Positions 24,131 to 36,100 of a stretch of DNA of 64,000 nucleotides are shown here, one piece after another. Both the position numbers and the translations under genes were made by a program. Every line of letters starts with the position of its first letter. The stretch's first letter is position 1. The notes under the pieces were generated by a model that was not told the origin of the DNA, did no database searches, and saw only the letters and a list, made by a program, of their open reading frames with translations. The DNA is from Erythroxylum novogranatense (lineage: Eukaryota; Streptophyta; Magnoliopsida; Malpighiales; Erythroxylaceae): contig JAIWQS010000023.1 of the NCBI GenBank assembly GCA_029891385.1, positions 1 to 64,000 of the forward strand. Direction: 5' to 3'.

Positions 24131-24920
24131 TTGAAAGCTAGAAAACAATATCAAAATTAAACAAAAGTTATTAAAACATGTAATCAACCAACTAAATATC
24201 AGTAAAAATGAGTTAAATCACATAAGGGGCCTTATTATATAGAATTCCTAAACAACGAAATCTAATTTATCCTCATTCAATAATTTTGAGAACCCAATTG
24301 ATGTAACGTCTAACTTAATATCCTCATTTTATTTTAAAAAAATCTCCAAGTCTAAGTACTTAGATCCGCACTATGCATTTTTTATTTTAAAAAAAGTTTA
24401 ATTCCTTATTCATAATGCAAAGCCAAACACTCATCACCAATGATTTAGACTAAAATTAACGCATAAATGCCAGATGTCACGTATTTCTAAATTGTGAACT
24501 AATAGTTACCTATTGTTGAACATTACCTATGAATGATTTGAATTATGATTCTTTTTGAATTTTTAACCATTGGCAGCATCTTATCCTTATCATCTTTCGA
24601 ATTCATTTAACAATTGACTCTTTAAAGAGACTTGGCGCTATTTTTGGGAGCTAAATTCTCCATATCCTACCATAACATCTTCAAGACTTGCTTGGAAGTA
24701 AGAAGGTTAGATTCATCAAGATAAGAAAAAAACTCTTAAAAATAATACTCAATTTAATAATTACATGCCATTTGTTCTTTTTATTTTCTAATATCCATAC
24801 AAAACAAGCAAATTAATGTATTTTGGGAACTCAAATAAGTTTCGATCCTTGGTTGCTATGTTCATTCTTCTTTTCAACTCACACTTTCAAGGGTTTTCTT
24901 GTCATTTTTTGTTTAAGAAA

Positions 24921-24962
24921 ACAAAATATATTAACATGTCCAAACTTACCACAAAAATGACA
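24921..24962 (-). pseudogene. Retrotransposon gag zinc-knuckle remnant
   Basis: On the minus strand these bases read CHFCGKFGHVNIFC, a perfect C-x2-C-x4-H-x4-C knuckle of the type in Copia/Sirevirus Gag nucleocapsids. The flanking frame is His-rich but broken by stops. The same remnant is in A' at 36118-36159. It supports the view that this spacer is old Sirevirus sequence on the minus strand. Confidence 0.7.
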
Positions 24963-26289
24963 TATCATGTTATATGATTGATGATGATGCATAAATGCAT
25001 TACTATGTGTATATGCATAATGAGGAAACTTCATTTAGACATTAAAGGTATCAAATGGTTTCCTAGGATAGTGAAATGAGCAATCATGATTATATGTACG
25101 ATTTCTACTATGAATGAGAGCTTAATGTATTTTTCTTTTTAGGCATAAAAGTGTTAATGAGCTTAATTTATAACTTTGTTTTATTCTTAAATTACTTTTC
25201 ATCAAAATAATAAACTCATTAGTGTAATTACGTTTTGTTATCATCAAACGTCGATTGGATACCTCTTGGTTCAATTATTTCTCCCTTTTTATAGTAACAA
25301 AACACTTGTGATATACAAGCACAATATTAAAATTAAGTATGCAAACAACTATCAAGATAATAATTATCTTCCCTTAATTTATGTATAAAAATACAAAACA
25401 TAATTTAAAATCAAGAATAAAAGAGATATTCAGTATAAAATAAATATACATACATGTTAGACAACAAAAATTGATTTAAACATATCATATAAAGTGCAAG
25501 AAATACAAAACAACAAAACAATCACTCCCTAAATATCATCATTATCCCTAAATCTAATATAACTACTTTGTCTCTCTTTTGGAATCATCAACAAAAAATC
25601 ATTTATTTTAAAAATAAAGTGTCATGTATCAAACTAACTTAATTTAATTATCAAAAAGTAAATTTGATCAAGATAGATAATCTTTCTCACTAAAGAGTGC
25701 TATTGAATATTTTAATGATCAAAACAAAAGATCAATTTTGAAAGAAGCATCCCTACTTATGTCTAACTTAAAAATGGTTTCAATTTCGATATTGTACCTA
25801 GGTTAAAAAAATTCAATTAAAGCAACAAGGACAAGTTTTGACAAATTAATGATTAAAAAACAAAATTGCAATACCCAACAATTAATTTCATACAAGAGCA
25901 TATCATTTTGAAAGCTTCAAAACTTCAAGAATAGCAATATGAAAAGAAATTTTATAATTTAATTATGAAAGCATCAATTTGAAAAGATAACTCTTAATTA
26001 AAAATATTTAAAATCCCCTAATTTAAAACTCAAAAATGATAAAATTTCAATTTGATGCAATCTAACAAGATTTCTATAAAATGGAAATGATGTTTTTTTT
26101 TTTAAAAGAGTGAATTGTTAAGGGTTTTAGGAGATATAAACCTCCAAGATGAATAATAGAAAAAAGAGGTAGAGGAGAGATTAAACTAGAAGAATTTGTC
26201 AACCATATGACTTTCTTGATCAATCAATGCTAGCATGCCAACCATCTCGGCAACCAATTAAGTTACAAACTTACTAGAATGAAAAATTT

Positions 26290-26580
26290 CCTAGATAATG
26301 GGACATTATTCAACTGCTTAAGGATATTGATTGATCAATATACATGGGTGGCTGACCAAAGGAGCGAACAAACTCTTTACAAATTTACTGTAACAATAAC
26401 ATTTCTTAGATAATGGGACATTGTCAACTACTTGAAGACATTGGTTAACCAGGGTGTCTAGGTCGTCAATCGAAAGAGCAACTAAAGTCCTTACAGACTT
26501 ACTGGAATGATGAAATTTCATAAAAAAGGGGACATTAGCTAACTACTTTAAGATATTAGTCAACCTTGGTGTTTTAAAAA
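26290..26580. repeat. Degenerate ~115-bp tandem repeat, block 2
   Basis: Three imperfect units begin near 26296, 26411 and 26527 with a variant of TGGGACATT, about 115 bases apart. They are related to the units at 23860-24130. The A' equivalent is 37480-37750. Confidence 0.6.
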
Positions 26581-26773
26581 GTTAGAAAACAATATCAAAA
26601 GTTATTTTTTCCTTGGACGAACACAAGAACAAGCGGATTACTCCAAAAACCTCAAGCTTTTATACGGCATACCTATTGCACATGTTTTTTAGTTAGCCCA
26701 TCTTATAAACTAACAGATGATTAGATGAGCGTAAGGAAAAGAAATTGAATTGTTACGCTAATAGAAAAGGGGT

Positions 26774-26778
26774 TGAAG
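26774..26778. other. Empty target site matching the Copia insertion in A'
   Basis: Segment A reads GGGGTTGAAGTCCAC without interruption. In A' the same TGAAG flanks both ends of the Copia element (37963-37967 and 58426-58430). This is the pre-insertion state and fixes the element ends to the base. Confidence 0.95.
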
Positions 26779-27079
26779 TCCACAAAATAAAGAATGAACA
26801 ATGAATTAAATGGTATTACAGAAAATGAGAACTTGAGATCAAAAAATAAAGTTTAAAGTGTTTAGGCATGTTAGACACTTTCCTTAAAGTGTTATTTGCC
26901 CCCCACTATCCTTGCAAGCCATGTTAAAGGCAAATTACATCTAGGATACAAAGAATACAAGAACATTCAAGTTACAAGAGTATGAATGTTCTTCAAGAAT
27001 TATGAATGCAGAGATTGTGTTGGTAGAATTGTTCAAAACTTTTTAGTCTTGTTTAAAACTTATGTTTATATAGAGTTTT

Positions 27080-27368
27080 CAGAACAGTCATGTCTGTTCA
27101 TGACAAGTCATAACTCCTAGAAAGGAGGCAATCCTTTAGACCAGTCACGTCTGTTCACGACAAGTCACAACTCTTAGAAAGGAAACAACCCTTCAGAAGA
27201 GTCACATCTGTTCACGACAAGTCACAACTCTTAGAAAGGAAGCAACCCTTCAAAATAGTCATGTCTATTCATCATAAGTCACAACTTTTGGAAAGGAAGC
27301 AACCCTTTAGAACAACCATGTCTGTTCACTACAAGTTACAACTCTTGGAAAGGATGCAACCTTTCATT
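27080..27368. repeat. 57-bp minisatellite, about five units, in A
   Basis: Five tandem units of about 57 bases, each with a form of GTCTGTTCACGACAAGTCAC and ending near GGAAAGGAAGCAACCCTT. The first unit contains the inverted repeat GAACAG...CTGTTC. The array ends just before the LINE junction. The copy in A' is 58728-59018. Confidence 0.85.
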
Positions 27369-27379
27369 TCCAAGTTTGA

Positions 27380-28743
27380 GTCGCCACGGGCCTCCCCTCT
27401 CTCATTTATTTTTTGCTGACGACCTCATTCTCTTCTCTGCAGCATCTTTTGACCAAGTTCAGGTGATTCGACATACCCTGGACTCGTTCTGTCAAGCTTC
27501 TGGCCAACGTGTGATCTCGGATAAATCGCGTTGCTACTTCTCGAGAATGTCCCGCCTTGACCCGTCGAGCCTTAAGCAACGACTTAGGTTTCTCCCTGAC
27601 AACCGATCTCGGTTGGTACCTTCGGGTTCCTCTCCTCCACCAACGTGCAACAAGCGCACCTACTAGTACATACTGGATAAGGTCCACCACCGATTAACTT
27701 GCTGGTCCCCCTCCTCTCTTTCCTTTGCGGGCCACCTCACCCTGATCTAATCGATCTTGGCGGCTATCCCAAGTTATACGATGTAGACTGTCCGTCTTCC
27801 CCACGACCTGTGTGACGCCCTGGAGCAGGCCATGAGGCAATTTTTGTGGGGCTCTTCTCACGATCGGAAGAAGGTTCCCCTCGTCCCCTGGGAGGAGGTC
27901 TGCCAACCCAAGGAGTTGGGAGGTCTTGGCATCCGCCGGATTCGGGAGATGAATGATGTTTTTTTGACGAAACTTGGTTGGTCCTTGATAGACAACCCTA
28001 CCGCTTTATGGGTACGAGTGATTGTTGGCAAGTATGCTTTTGACGTGAACCGCCTACCCATTTCTCTTCCGTCCACGGGGGGGTCGATGGTTTGGCGTAG
28101 CATCAAAGCGACTTGGCCCATTGTGACCCAAGGCTTGATTTGGAGGCTCGGCGATGGCACTTCAACGCGCTTCTGGCTCAACCCTTGGATCAGGGGAGTC
28201 GGACCTCTCATTTCCCATATTACTCGACCCATCCCCGAGTCCCTCCTGAATCTTAGCATCCTCCATTTTGTTGATGATACGGGCACTTGGAAGTGGGCGG
28301 TCTTCCAGTCTTTTCTTCCGTCTCACATCTGCCGATCCATAGCGCACTTTCCTCCCAAGCCTTATCTGGGCCTCGATAGGTTATCTTGGGTGCCTCCGCC
28401 ATGGTACTTTTTGCTTGCTTCCACATACTCCATGATCATGGGTCACGAGGCGCGATTCCTCACGAGGTCCGGTGGGCCATTTGGCAATGACCAGCCCTCG
28501 TGGGTTCGATCCTTCCTATGGTCGCATGCGAAGGATCGTTTGTTTAGCAATCAACAACGGGCACGTCGCCACCTCACTTCCAACAATACTTGTCCCCACT
28601 GCTCTCTTGTAGAATCCTCTCTTCATGTTGTACGAGACTGCTCGATCGCACGCCAGCTTTGGGCGGCCTTCCCTTCGGACCTTGTTAATTCGGCCTCCTT
28701 TTCTCTTCCCACACACGACTGGATTCTCATCAATCTTCAGTAG
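27380..28743 (+). pseudogene. LINE reverse transcriptase C-terminal part, broken
   Basis: The first piece (to about 27663) shows GPPLSHLFFADDLILF with the catalytic FADD, then the region expected in plant L1 RT. A TAG near 27664 and later frame changes interrupt it. The second piece (27832-28743) has FLWGSS, LGGLGIRR and the zinc-binding RT region with CPHCSLVESSLHVVRDC (C-x2-C...H...C). Upstream RT and endonuclease are missing. It cannot make an active protein. Confidence 0.9.
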
Positions 28744-28974
28744 CATAGACAAGTTCAGGGTCAGGATTGGGCGTTACCGTTTGGCTTGTCCTGCTTGGTT
28801 CTATGGGTCCCGATTTAAACAAGGCTATTTTTGATATTGATTTTGTGCGACCTACTTCACCTGCTTTTCCCATATTGTCTTTTTGGTGTCAGTGCAGAGA
28901 GGCTTCAATGAGGCAACAGATCCTATCAGTTTCCATCCCGCCAGAACATCTCCTACTGGAGTAGCCGCCGCCAG

Positions 28975-29235
28975 TTGGTGAAATTGAACACCGATGGTGC
29001 AGAACCGCATACCAGTGCCACCGAGACCGCGGGTGGACTCCTCCGAGATAGTGCTGGCAACTGGCTTGGTAGATTCATGCAACATATCGGCTGGTGCACC
29101 GTGCAGTCCGCGGAACTCTGGGGTGTCTATCTCGGATTATCTTTAACTTGGCTATTGGGCCTCCGACGGATTGAGTTGGAGGTGGACTCGTTAGGGGTGT
29201 ACCAGCTCCTCGCTTCCTCTACCGCCAGTTCTTAG
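28975..29235 (+). pseudogene. LINE RNase H domain remnant
   Basis: Begins with VKLNTDGA (first catalytic Asp), continues with GLLRDSAGNWLG and the Glu in SAELWGVYLGL, then ELEVDSLGVYQLL, which holds the next catalytic Asp. This is the plant LINE type of RNase H at the C-terminus of ORF2. It is out of frame with the preceding piece and ends early. Confidence 0.85.
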
Positions 29236-29839
29236 ACACGTCACCCTCTCGTCATGGGTATCTTGGAGCTCTTCAATCGAATCTGATCGTTGTTCATCTC
29301 CAAGACGTGTCTCGAGAGAGTTACAAAAGAGCGGACTGACTCGCCACTCAAGCCAAGCAATTCGACATTGGAGTCACTTTTCTTTATTCTCCACCCAACG
29401 GGTGCCTTACCATCCTCTAAGAGGATCTGTCAGGGATTTGTTTCCCTAGACTAGTTTTATAACAGGTGTTATCTTTTTCTCTTTATAAAAAAAAATAATC
29501 TCCTTTGTTATTAAATCCTTTTAATGGGTAAACGCAACTGCAGTTGCCTGACCCCAGCGATCAAGCTTCCACCTATTGAGGTCAAAGTTAATTTGGAACT
29601 AATGATTGCTGACTAGACGAGTATAACCCTTTAATCTTTACTAGCTGTTTCCATCTTCGTTGCAACCGATCAAATTCTTGGAACTCGTAAGTCATAAACT
29701 TGTATAATGAATGCTGTGAAGCTGATGAAATAAAAATCGTCATATTCCTGGCAGAATTCATGTATCTGGTCCTGAAAAGAACAGAGGAATAGCGTGGAAT
29801 TGTCGAATGGAGTGGTTAAAAATGAACGAAGGCTGTCTG

Positions 29840-30025
29840 TTCCGCACCAGGTGGCCGCCCCAATTCGTGTCATTCCATTCAAAGTGCTAGGTTTTGTCGA
29901 ACGGAGTGGCTAAAAGCACAACGTAAACAAGATTCATTTCAAACCAAGGAATGAATGAAGGTGTATGTCCTGCACCACGTGGCCGCCACAATTCGTGTCG
30001 TTCCACTGAAAGCGCTAGTTCTTGT
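29840..30025. repeat. G-box direct repeats in A', one G-box lost
   Basis: The same pair of repeats as at 18659-18840. The first palindrome reads CCAGGTGG (29847-29854), so its CACGTG core is broken. The second is intact at 29975-29982. Confidence 0.6.
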
Positions 30026-30243
30026 TTCGTTCGATGATAGATGGTGGTAGAGTTGGTGCTCAACAATCAACATAGGACGATCATAGAACATAAATGAAAG
30101 AAAAGAAGGAATAACAGGAACTTCCATGATTAAATATCATATTCATTGCCAGACATCAAGTTGTAACAATAAATTTGAGGGCAGTAACCTTGAGATAATA
30201 GTAATCATAGAAATAATCTGGTCGTCATCATCAAATCAAAGAA

Positions 30244-31197
30244 TTAGAAATCCTTGAGCAATTTCCTAACTTGCTCAAGCGTCACGAAGAGAACCACGGT
30301 GAAAGGACCCTGCCTCGAAATTGTTGGAATGAACCCTTTGTAAAGTGCCATAAGCCCTTCGGCTCTCACTGTCTTCACCGCACAATCAATTGCACCGTTG
30401 TACGCCGCACCACTTCCAGCCTCCATCTTCATATTCATAACCCTAGTCTTTATCACGTCCACCGGATTCGACGCCACCGCCGCCACAAACCCCGCCGCAA
30501 AGCTCGCTGTTACGTGGGTCCCAAGCCCATCGGCCATCACCCCATTCTTCAAAATCGCCTCCTTTATTTGATCATACGAGGCCAACTGTGACGCAGTTAC
30601 TATCATTGCACGGTTCACCGTCAAAGAAGACCCACGCCACAGGCTTGTTATACCTTCCTGTTTCGACATCTTCGTAATAGCATCAATAACGCCGTTGTAG
30701 TTACAACGTTGGGCGGGTGGCAGCCGGCCGTCGGCCTGCATCCTCACCATCGCCACGTCGGCAGGGTTCCTGACTGCGGCTCCGATCCCACCAGCGATGA
30801 ATCCGGCAACGATTTTCCTCGCTAACGGCATGCTACCCGTGTCTTCATTAGTCCACTTTTGTTTGAGCACATCGTACAGACCCATGCGAGTGGTGGAGTA
30901 GAGTGTTTGTCGGAGAACGGTGGCGGAGACCCCAGAGAACAACGCGGCAACGCCTTCACTCTGAACTATCCGCATACCGACGGCAACAGGTCCTACTCGG
31001 GGTGGTGGGTGGTGGATGGCGGCGGCGGCGGATGAAGAGTTGAAGGTAAAAGCTGGCCGGAGGTTGTGGATTTGTTGGGGATTAGGCAAGTTTTCACCTT
31101 GCAATTGCATGCGGACCTTAATGAGGTCTAGTGGATGCGTGGAGCAACCTGCAACAATTGAAGCAATGCCTCCTTCGACAAAACTCTTGACACCCAT
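30244..31197 (-). CDS. DIC: Mitochondrial dicarboxylate carrier (SLC25 family, DIC/UCP5-like), copy in A'
   Basis: An intact 317-residue reading frame identical to the carrier at 19061-20014 except for one residue: Gly143 is Arg here. The codon is at 30769-30771 and the change on the plus strand is CCC to CCT, a CpG transition. Residue 143 sits two positions before P145 of the second carrier signature, at the matrix end of helix 3. All three signature motifs and the linker are otherwise unchanged. The promoter with its TATA box at 31450-31458 is kept. Either copy may be functional; Arg at this place could impair the gate or alter function. Confidence 0.94.
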   Translation of the reverse strand: MGVKSFVEGGIASIVAGCSTHPLDLIKVRMQLQGENLPNPQQIHNLRPAFTFNSSSAAAAIHHPPPRVGPVAVGMRIVQSEGVAALFSGVSATVLRQTLYSTTRMGLYDVLKQKWTNEDTGSMPLARKIVAGFIAGGIGAAVRNPADVAMVRMQADGRLPPAQRCNYNGVIDAITKMSKQEGITSLWRGSSLTVNRAMIVTASQLASYDQIKEAILKNGVMADGLGTHVTASFAAGFVAAVASNPVDVIKTRVMNMKMEAGSGAAYNGAIDCAVKTVRAEGLMALYKGFIPTISRQGPFTVVLFVTLEQVRKLLKDF

Positions 31198-31783
31198 GAT
31201 TACAAGGAGTTACTTTTCAGAAAATTTAGCGTCTTAAACAACGTTAGATAAAGCAATATGAGAAAAGGGATCAGATCCAGTTGGGAGAAAGATCACTAGA
31301 GGCTAAAAGATGGGAGTGCAAGCGAAAAGCTACGGCAGAAGAGTGAGGGACGGAAGGCCTTTGAGACATATGCCAGTAGGAAACCTCAAGCTAGGTGTGC
31401 AGAGGAGCGTGTGTTGAGAGTGGGTTTTGAGAAAAGAGAAGGTAGAAAGTATTTATAGTGTTGTCGTCGAAAGTAGCAGTGAACGTGAGAGGAAAAAGGG
31501 CAAAACGCTGTTCTGTGCTTTGTTGACTATAATAAATGAATAATATAACATTACGCCTTTCTAAAACTTACAACTGTCGGTCACGCAGGATATGTTGACA
31601 GAGGATTTGGACTCCGTCCCGTGACATTATAACAATTTACTTAAAACACCCAGATAACTCTCTCTCACTCCATTCTTCGCTTGTCCTCCTGTCCCAACTA
31701 AACTCGCCGTCAAAACAACCACTACAGTAGACGGAGCCGCTGGTCATCCACAACAAGAGAAAGTTTCCTTCTTTTCCGATTCC
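31198..31783. promoter_or_regulatory. Bidirectional promoter DIC/LSM5 in A'
   Basis: Same divergent arrangement as at 20015-20598; only a few one-base length differences in runs are visible (for example near 31325 and 31435). The DIC TATA box, CTATAAATA on the minus strand, is at 31450-31458. Confidence 0.7.
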
Positions 31784-33172
31784 ATGGCAAGCAATCCGTC
31801 GCAGCTCCTTCCCTCAGGTTCTGTGTCTTAAAATTTATTTTTTTTCTCATTTCGTTGAATCTGATTTTTTTTCTCCAGAAAAGCTAGTGTTGAAGAAAGC
31901 TCAATCTTTTTGTATTTCTGGGTTGGTGCAGAGTTGATTGATAGGTGCATAGGATCGAAGATATGGGTCATAATGAAAGGAGACAAAGAACTCGTGGGTA
32001 CTCTCCGGGGTTTTGATGTCTATGTCAACATGGTCCTTGAAGACGTCACTGAGTAGTATGAACTCTCTGCCTCTTCTCTTTTTATGAAAAATTAGTGTTA
32101 CGGTTTAATTCAGCATAAATTTCTGGGATTATGTTTAGCTAGATTATGTGATTGGTGGTTTGGGTGTTTTTGTGGTCTGTTAGTGAAATGTGAGGAATAT
32201 CAATCACTAGTTAATTGCAATGTGACACCATAATGCAAACACTGACTGATAATCATATTAAAATGAGGATAAGTGAGTGAACTAACGTGTTTCCATCCAC
32301 TCTTTTTATTTTCACTTTCTGGGGTTGGGCCCAGGGCATGTGATAAAGGGTTTGGAGTAGAATCAGGGTTTGGCTTCTGAGTTCTGCCCCTTGATAATCA
32401 ATCTATTGGCATATAATTAATCTGTTGACACTATAGTTAGGAGTAATTAGTTTATCAATACTGATCTTACACCTCTTTTAGGACAATCGTGAATCTAACA
32501 TTGCTATGTTTTCTGATGGAATGGGAGTTTAAAATCTGGAAGTTTCACGCGTATTACAGGAATGTAGATAGCAGGTTTAAATAGTACATTGCTGTAAGGA
32601 TAAGGTTTTGATTATCTCACAAGTGATGATGGTCTGTGAAGTAATGCCTGTTATTAGGCATTATCATCGAGAAATGTGCTGAAGTGTAATAATCCCCAAA
32701 ATATTTTGTCATATAAACTTGTAATCAGAACTACCAAATGAGAATTATAGCGGTAACTTTTGCTTGAGGACTCCTGGAGTAATTGATCAAATAATTGACA
32801 TGCACTTGTTTGATGCTTGTTGCACATTATTTAACTTTCTTTACTGGAGTCACAAGAATTATTTGTTTGCTTACTCATGAAATCCCTCCGTAATCTTTTT
32901 GTCATTCATGTTGCAGTGAGATTACAGCTGAAGGACGGCGCATAACCAAGCTTGATCAGATATTACTAAATGGAAACAACATTGCCATTGTAAGTATTAA
33001 TTTCCTGTTGTTTCTACCTCATTAAGATTTAGAGTTCCCAAGATTAGTGGCCAGTGCAGATTGCTGTGAGGTTTATATATGCAGACCATATTTATTTTTT
33101 CGAAGATGAATGGCAATAATATAGTGTCTTGTAATGTAGCTGGTTCCTGGTGGTTCTCCTGACCCAGAATGA
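31784..33172 (+). CDS. LSM5: U6 snRNA-associated Sm-like protein LSm5, copy in A'
   Basis: Exons 31784-31817, 31932-32055, 32917-32989 and 33140-33172 give the same intact 87-residue protein as the copy at 20599-21988, with both Sm motifs. Splice sites are kept. Introns differ from the first copy almost only by one- or two-base length changes in runs. It is probably expressed from the duplicated promoter, which would make this housekeeping subunit two-copy here. Confidence 0.95.
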
Positions 33173-36100
33173 AAGACTGGTCGATTTGGCGGTTATTGGA
33201 GCTTTGCAAGCAAATAGGTTTGTGTTTTTCTTTTTAAGGAATTCGGCCAACAAGAATGACCTGACTTAACCACCTATGTGTCAATGCTTATCATCTAAAT
33301 TATTTGGTTATTTCCAGAACTGGTAGATATCATTTGATTGTGATTCAATATTTGGTACTACAAGTCATGCGTACTAGGGGGACTAAGTCATAATAGAAGC
33401 CTCGGAGGTTTCGTGACTTGGATACAAGTCGTTATGCCTAAAATTCCTTCTGCTAAACTTGTTTAGATTGTCCAAGTAGAAATTGGTGATAGAAGAAAAC
33501 TAAAACATGCCCATTATGTAGATGTAAGATCAAAGTTGCAGGCTTTAGCCGCATTTATGTCTAACGAAGTAATGTCAACTTGAGATCGTCCTATCCGGCA
33601 AAAACTTTAGGCCAATATTTCAATTGCTAGCCTAGAAGTGACTTAATTTTCAACGGTAAAGATAGCAAATGAAGTTGTGAATTGAAGGGGTAATGAAAAT
33701 CCACAATTTCTTGTTTTGTTGGAATTTTGTATCTGATAGATTTGTTCGAAAACTTGTAAAATAGGATTGAAGGGTGTTTTGGAACGTTAAAGTCAAAATT
33801 GTAATGTTAGAGTTGTCTGAACTAAAATGGTGAAATGGCAAGTTTTTTTTTTTTTCTCGATAATTGAATCTTTTATGTTTAAAATTTTAAATATTCCTTT
33901 TCCAAATTGCATAATGGACGAAATTGATGACATTGATAAAATGGTTAATATTGCTCATTAGTCAACCAATAAGCACCGGCAAATTTGTGGTATGTTAAAT
34001 TTAACAATTTTAACTTATGTTGATCTACCATTAATTTATATAGTTTAACCAATCATCTTAAAAATATGATTTTAATAACTACAAATGTTCAAATTCAATT
34101 TATGTGATGCAATTATGATGTAAATTTTTTAAAATGTTTCATAAAGTTTATTTATAAGATCAAGAGGCTTTTATATTAAAGCAAATGGTTTCAATGACTT
34201 TTGACAAATGAAAGACTCATGCAATGAAGTGAAATGAAATATTTATATATGATAAGCCTTTTAAAATATTAAAGTGATTAAATGAGATTACAATTAATAT
34301 TGCAAATTAAATATTGAACTTGATATGTCTCGACCTTTACGTGTTCTTGGTTTGATCTTCATTTTGATGACTGTAAACTTCAACTTCTTTTTATCAACTT
34401 CATAAATTATCTTTTGAGTTTATAATTTCATTTTGTTTTATAATGTTTTTCATCAAAATAATAAACTCATTAGTAGTAAATATATTTTGTCATCATCAAA
34501 ATATCGATTAGAATCTCCTTAGTTCAATAATCTTCTCCTTTTTGTGATGATAAAATACTTGTAGTGTTAGAGCACAATGATAAAATTAAGCATGCAAACA
34601 ACTATAAAGATAATGATTAGCTCCTCCTTAATTAAAATATAAAACCAAATATCAAAACATAATTCAGGTCAAGAACAAAGGGATATTCAATATCAAAGAA
34701 ATAGTTATACATGTAAATAACATAAATTTATTCAAGCATATCATATAAATTGCAAGAAATACAAAAATAAATAAAATAATCACTCTTAGTAAATTTCATC
34801 ACTCTTTATAAATCTAATATCACTATTCTTTCTCCCTTTTTATAATCATAAAAGAAACCATTTATTTTAAAACATAAAGTTTCATTTATCAAACTAATTT
34901 AATTAAAATATTTAAAACAAATTTGATCAAGATTGATAAACTCTCACTAAAGAGTGATATTGAATATTTTAAGAGTCAAAACAAAAGGTCAATTTTGATA
35001 GAAGCATCCCTAATTGTTTATAATTTGAAATTTTCCAAATTTGATCTTAGAAAATGGGACATTGATTGACCATTTGAAGATATTAGTCAACCAATGAAAA
35101 TGGACGGTCAATTAGAAGAGCAACCAAACTCCTTACAAAATCAATTGAATAATAAAAATTCTTAAAAACTAGTGCATTGGTCAACCACTTAAAGACATTG
35201 GTTAACTAATATGCAAAGGTGGTGACTAGGAGAGCAACCAAACTATTTGAAAAACTCGCTAAATGATAAAATTTTATAGAAAATGAGACATTGGGCAACC
35301 ACTACAAGACATTGATCCATCATTATGTTTTGAAAGCTAGAAAACAATATCAAAATTAAACAAAAGTTATTAAAACATGTAATCAACCAACTAAATATCA
35401 GTAAAAATGAGTTAAATCACATAAGGGGCCTTATTATATAGAATTCCTAAACAACAAAATCTAATTTATCCTCATTCAATAATTTTGAGAACCCAATTGA
35501 TGTAACGTCTAACTTAATATCCTCATTTTATTTAAAAAAAACCTCCAAGTCTAAGTACTTAGATCCGCACTATGCATTTTTTTATTTTAAAAAAAGTTTA
35601 ATTCCTTATTCATAATGCAAAGCCAAACACTCATCACCAATGATTTAGACTAAAATTAACGATAAATGCCGGATGTCACGATTTCTAAATTGTGAACTAA
35701 TAGTTACCTATTGTTGAACATTACCTATGAATGATTTGAATTATGATTCTTTTGAGTTTTTAACCATTGGCAAGATCTTATCCTTATCATCTTTCTCAAT
35801 TCATTTAACAATTGACTCTTTAAAGAGACTTGGCGGCTATTTTGGGAGCTAAATTCTCCATATCCTACCATAACATCTTCAAGACTTGCTTGGAAGTAAG
35901 AAGGTTAGATTCATCAAGATAAGAAAAAAACTCTTAAAAATAATACTCAATTTAATAATTACATGCCATTTGTTCTTTTTATTTTCTAATATCCATACAA
36001 AACAAACAAATTAATGTATTTTGGGAACTCAAATAAGTTTCGATCCTTGGTTGCTATGTTCATTCTTCTTTTCAACTCACACTTTCAAGGGTTTTCTTGT

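Larger units (their letters stand above)
23270..25755 (-). repeat. Old, rearranged Sirevirus (Copia) debris with two duplicated PPT-like blocks
   Basis: Two related blocks of about 550 bases, 23270-23812 and 25200-25755, share long phrases such as ATCAAAATAATAAACTCATT and GAAGCATCCCTA. Each contains a polypurine-tract-like site on the minus strand (near 23341-23368 and 25271-25295) that resembles the PPT and LTR start of the intact Sirevirus at 38980-39005. A gag-like zinc knuckle lies between them. The order does not fit one intact element, so this looks like pieces of several insertions. Confidence 0.55.
25756..27079. other. Non-coding repeat-derived spacer in A
   Basis: AT-rich sequence without a credible gene. 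It holds the second degenerate tandem block (26290-26580) and the empty Copia target site. It is matched by A' at about 36950-37967 and 58426-58727, with a few percent divergence by eye. Confidence 0.6.
18310..27379. repeat. Segment A: first copy of a 9.07-kb direct duplication
   Basis: From the AAAA at 18310 to CAAGTTTGA at 27379 the sequence is repeated in the same order and orientation from 29492 to 59030, once the 20.46-kb Copia insertion (with one TSD copy) is subtracted. It contains a dicarboxylate carrier gene, an LSM5 gene, Sirevirus debris and minisatellites. By eye, substitutions are very rare between about 18800 and 22640 and a few percent elsewhere. The left edge continues into RhoGAP 3' flank and the right edge into the LINE at 27380. 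Confidence 0.93.
27380..29495 (+). mobile_element. 5'-truncated L1-type LINE with poly(A) tail at the A/A' junction
   Basis: The fragment starts inside the reverse transcriptase just before its FADD catalytic motif, runs through the zinc-binding RT C-terminal region and an RNase H domain, and ends in nine A residues at 29487-29495. The left neighbour is the last base of segment A and the right neighbour is the first base of segment A'. No short target-site duplication surrounds it; the only flanking duplication is the 9-kb A/A' pair. The 5' truncation and 3' poly(A) are hallmarks of target-primed reverse transcription. Confidence 0.92.

Noticed and set aside
27380..29495. LINE as an ordinary insertion with a short TSD
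   Set aside because: Bases left (CAAGTTTGA) and right (TAATCTCC) of the LINE do not match each other; only A and A' match as long direct repeats.
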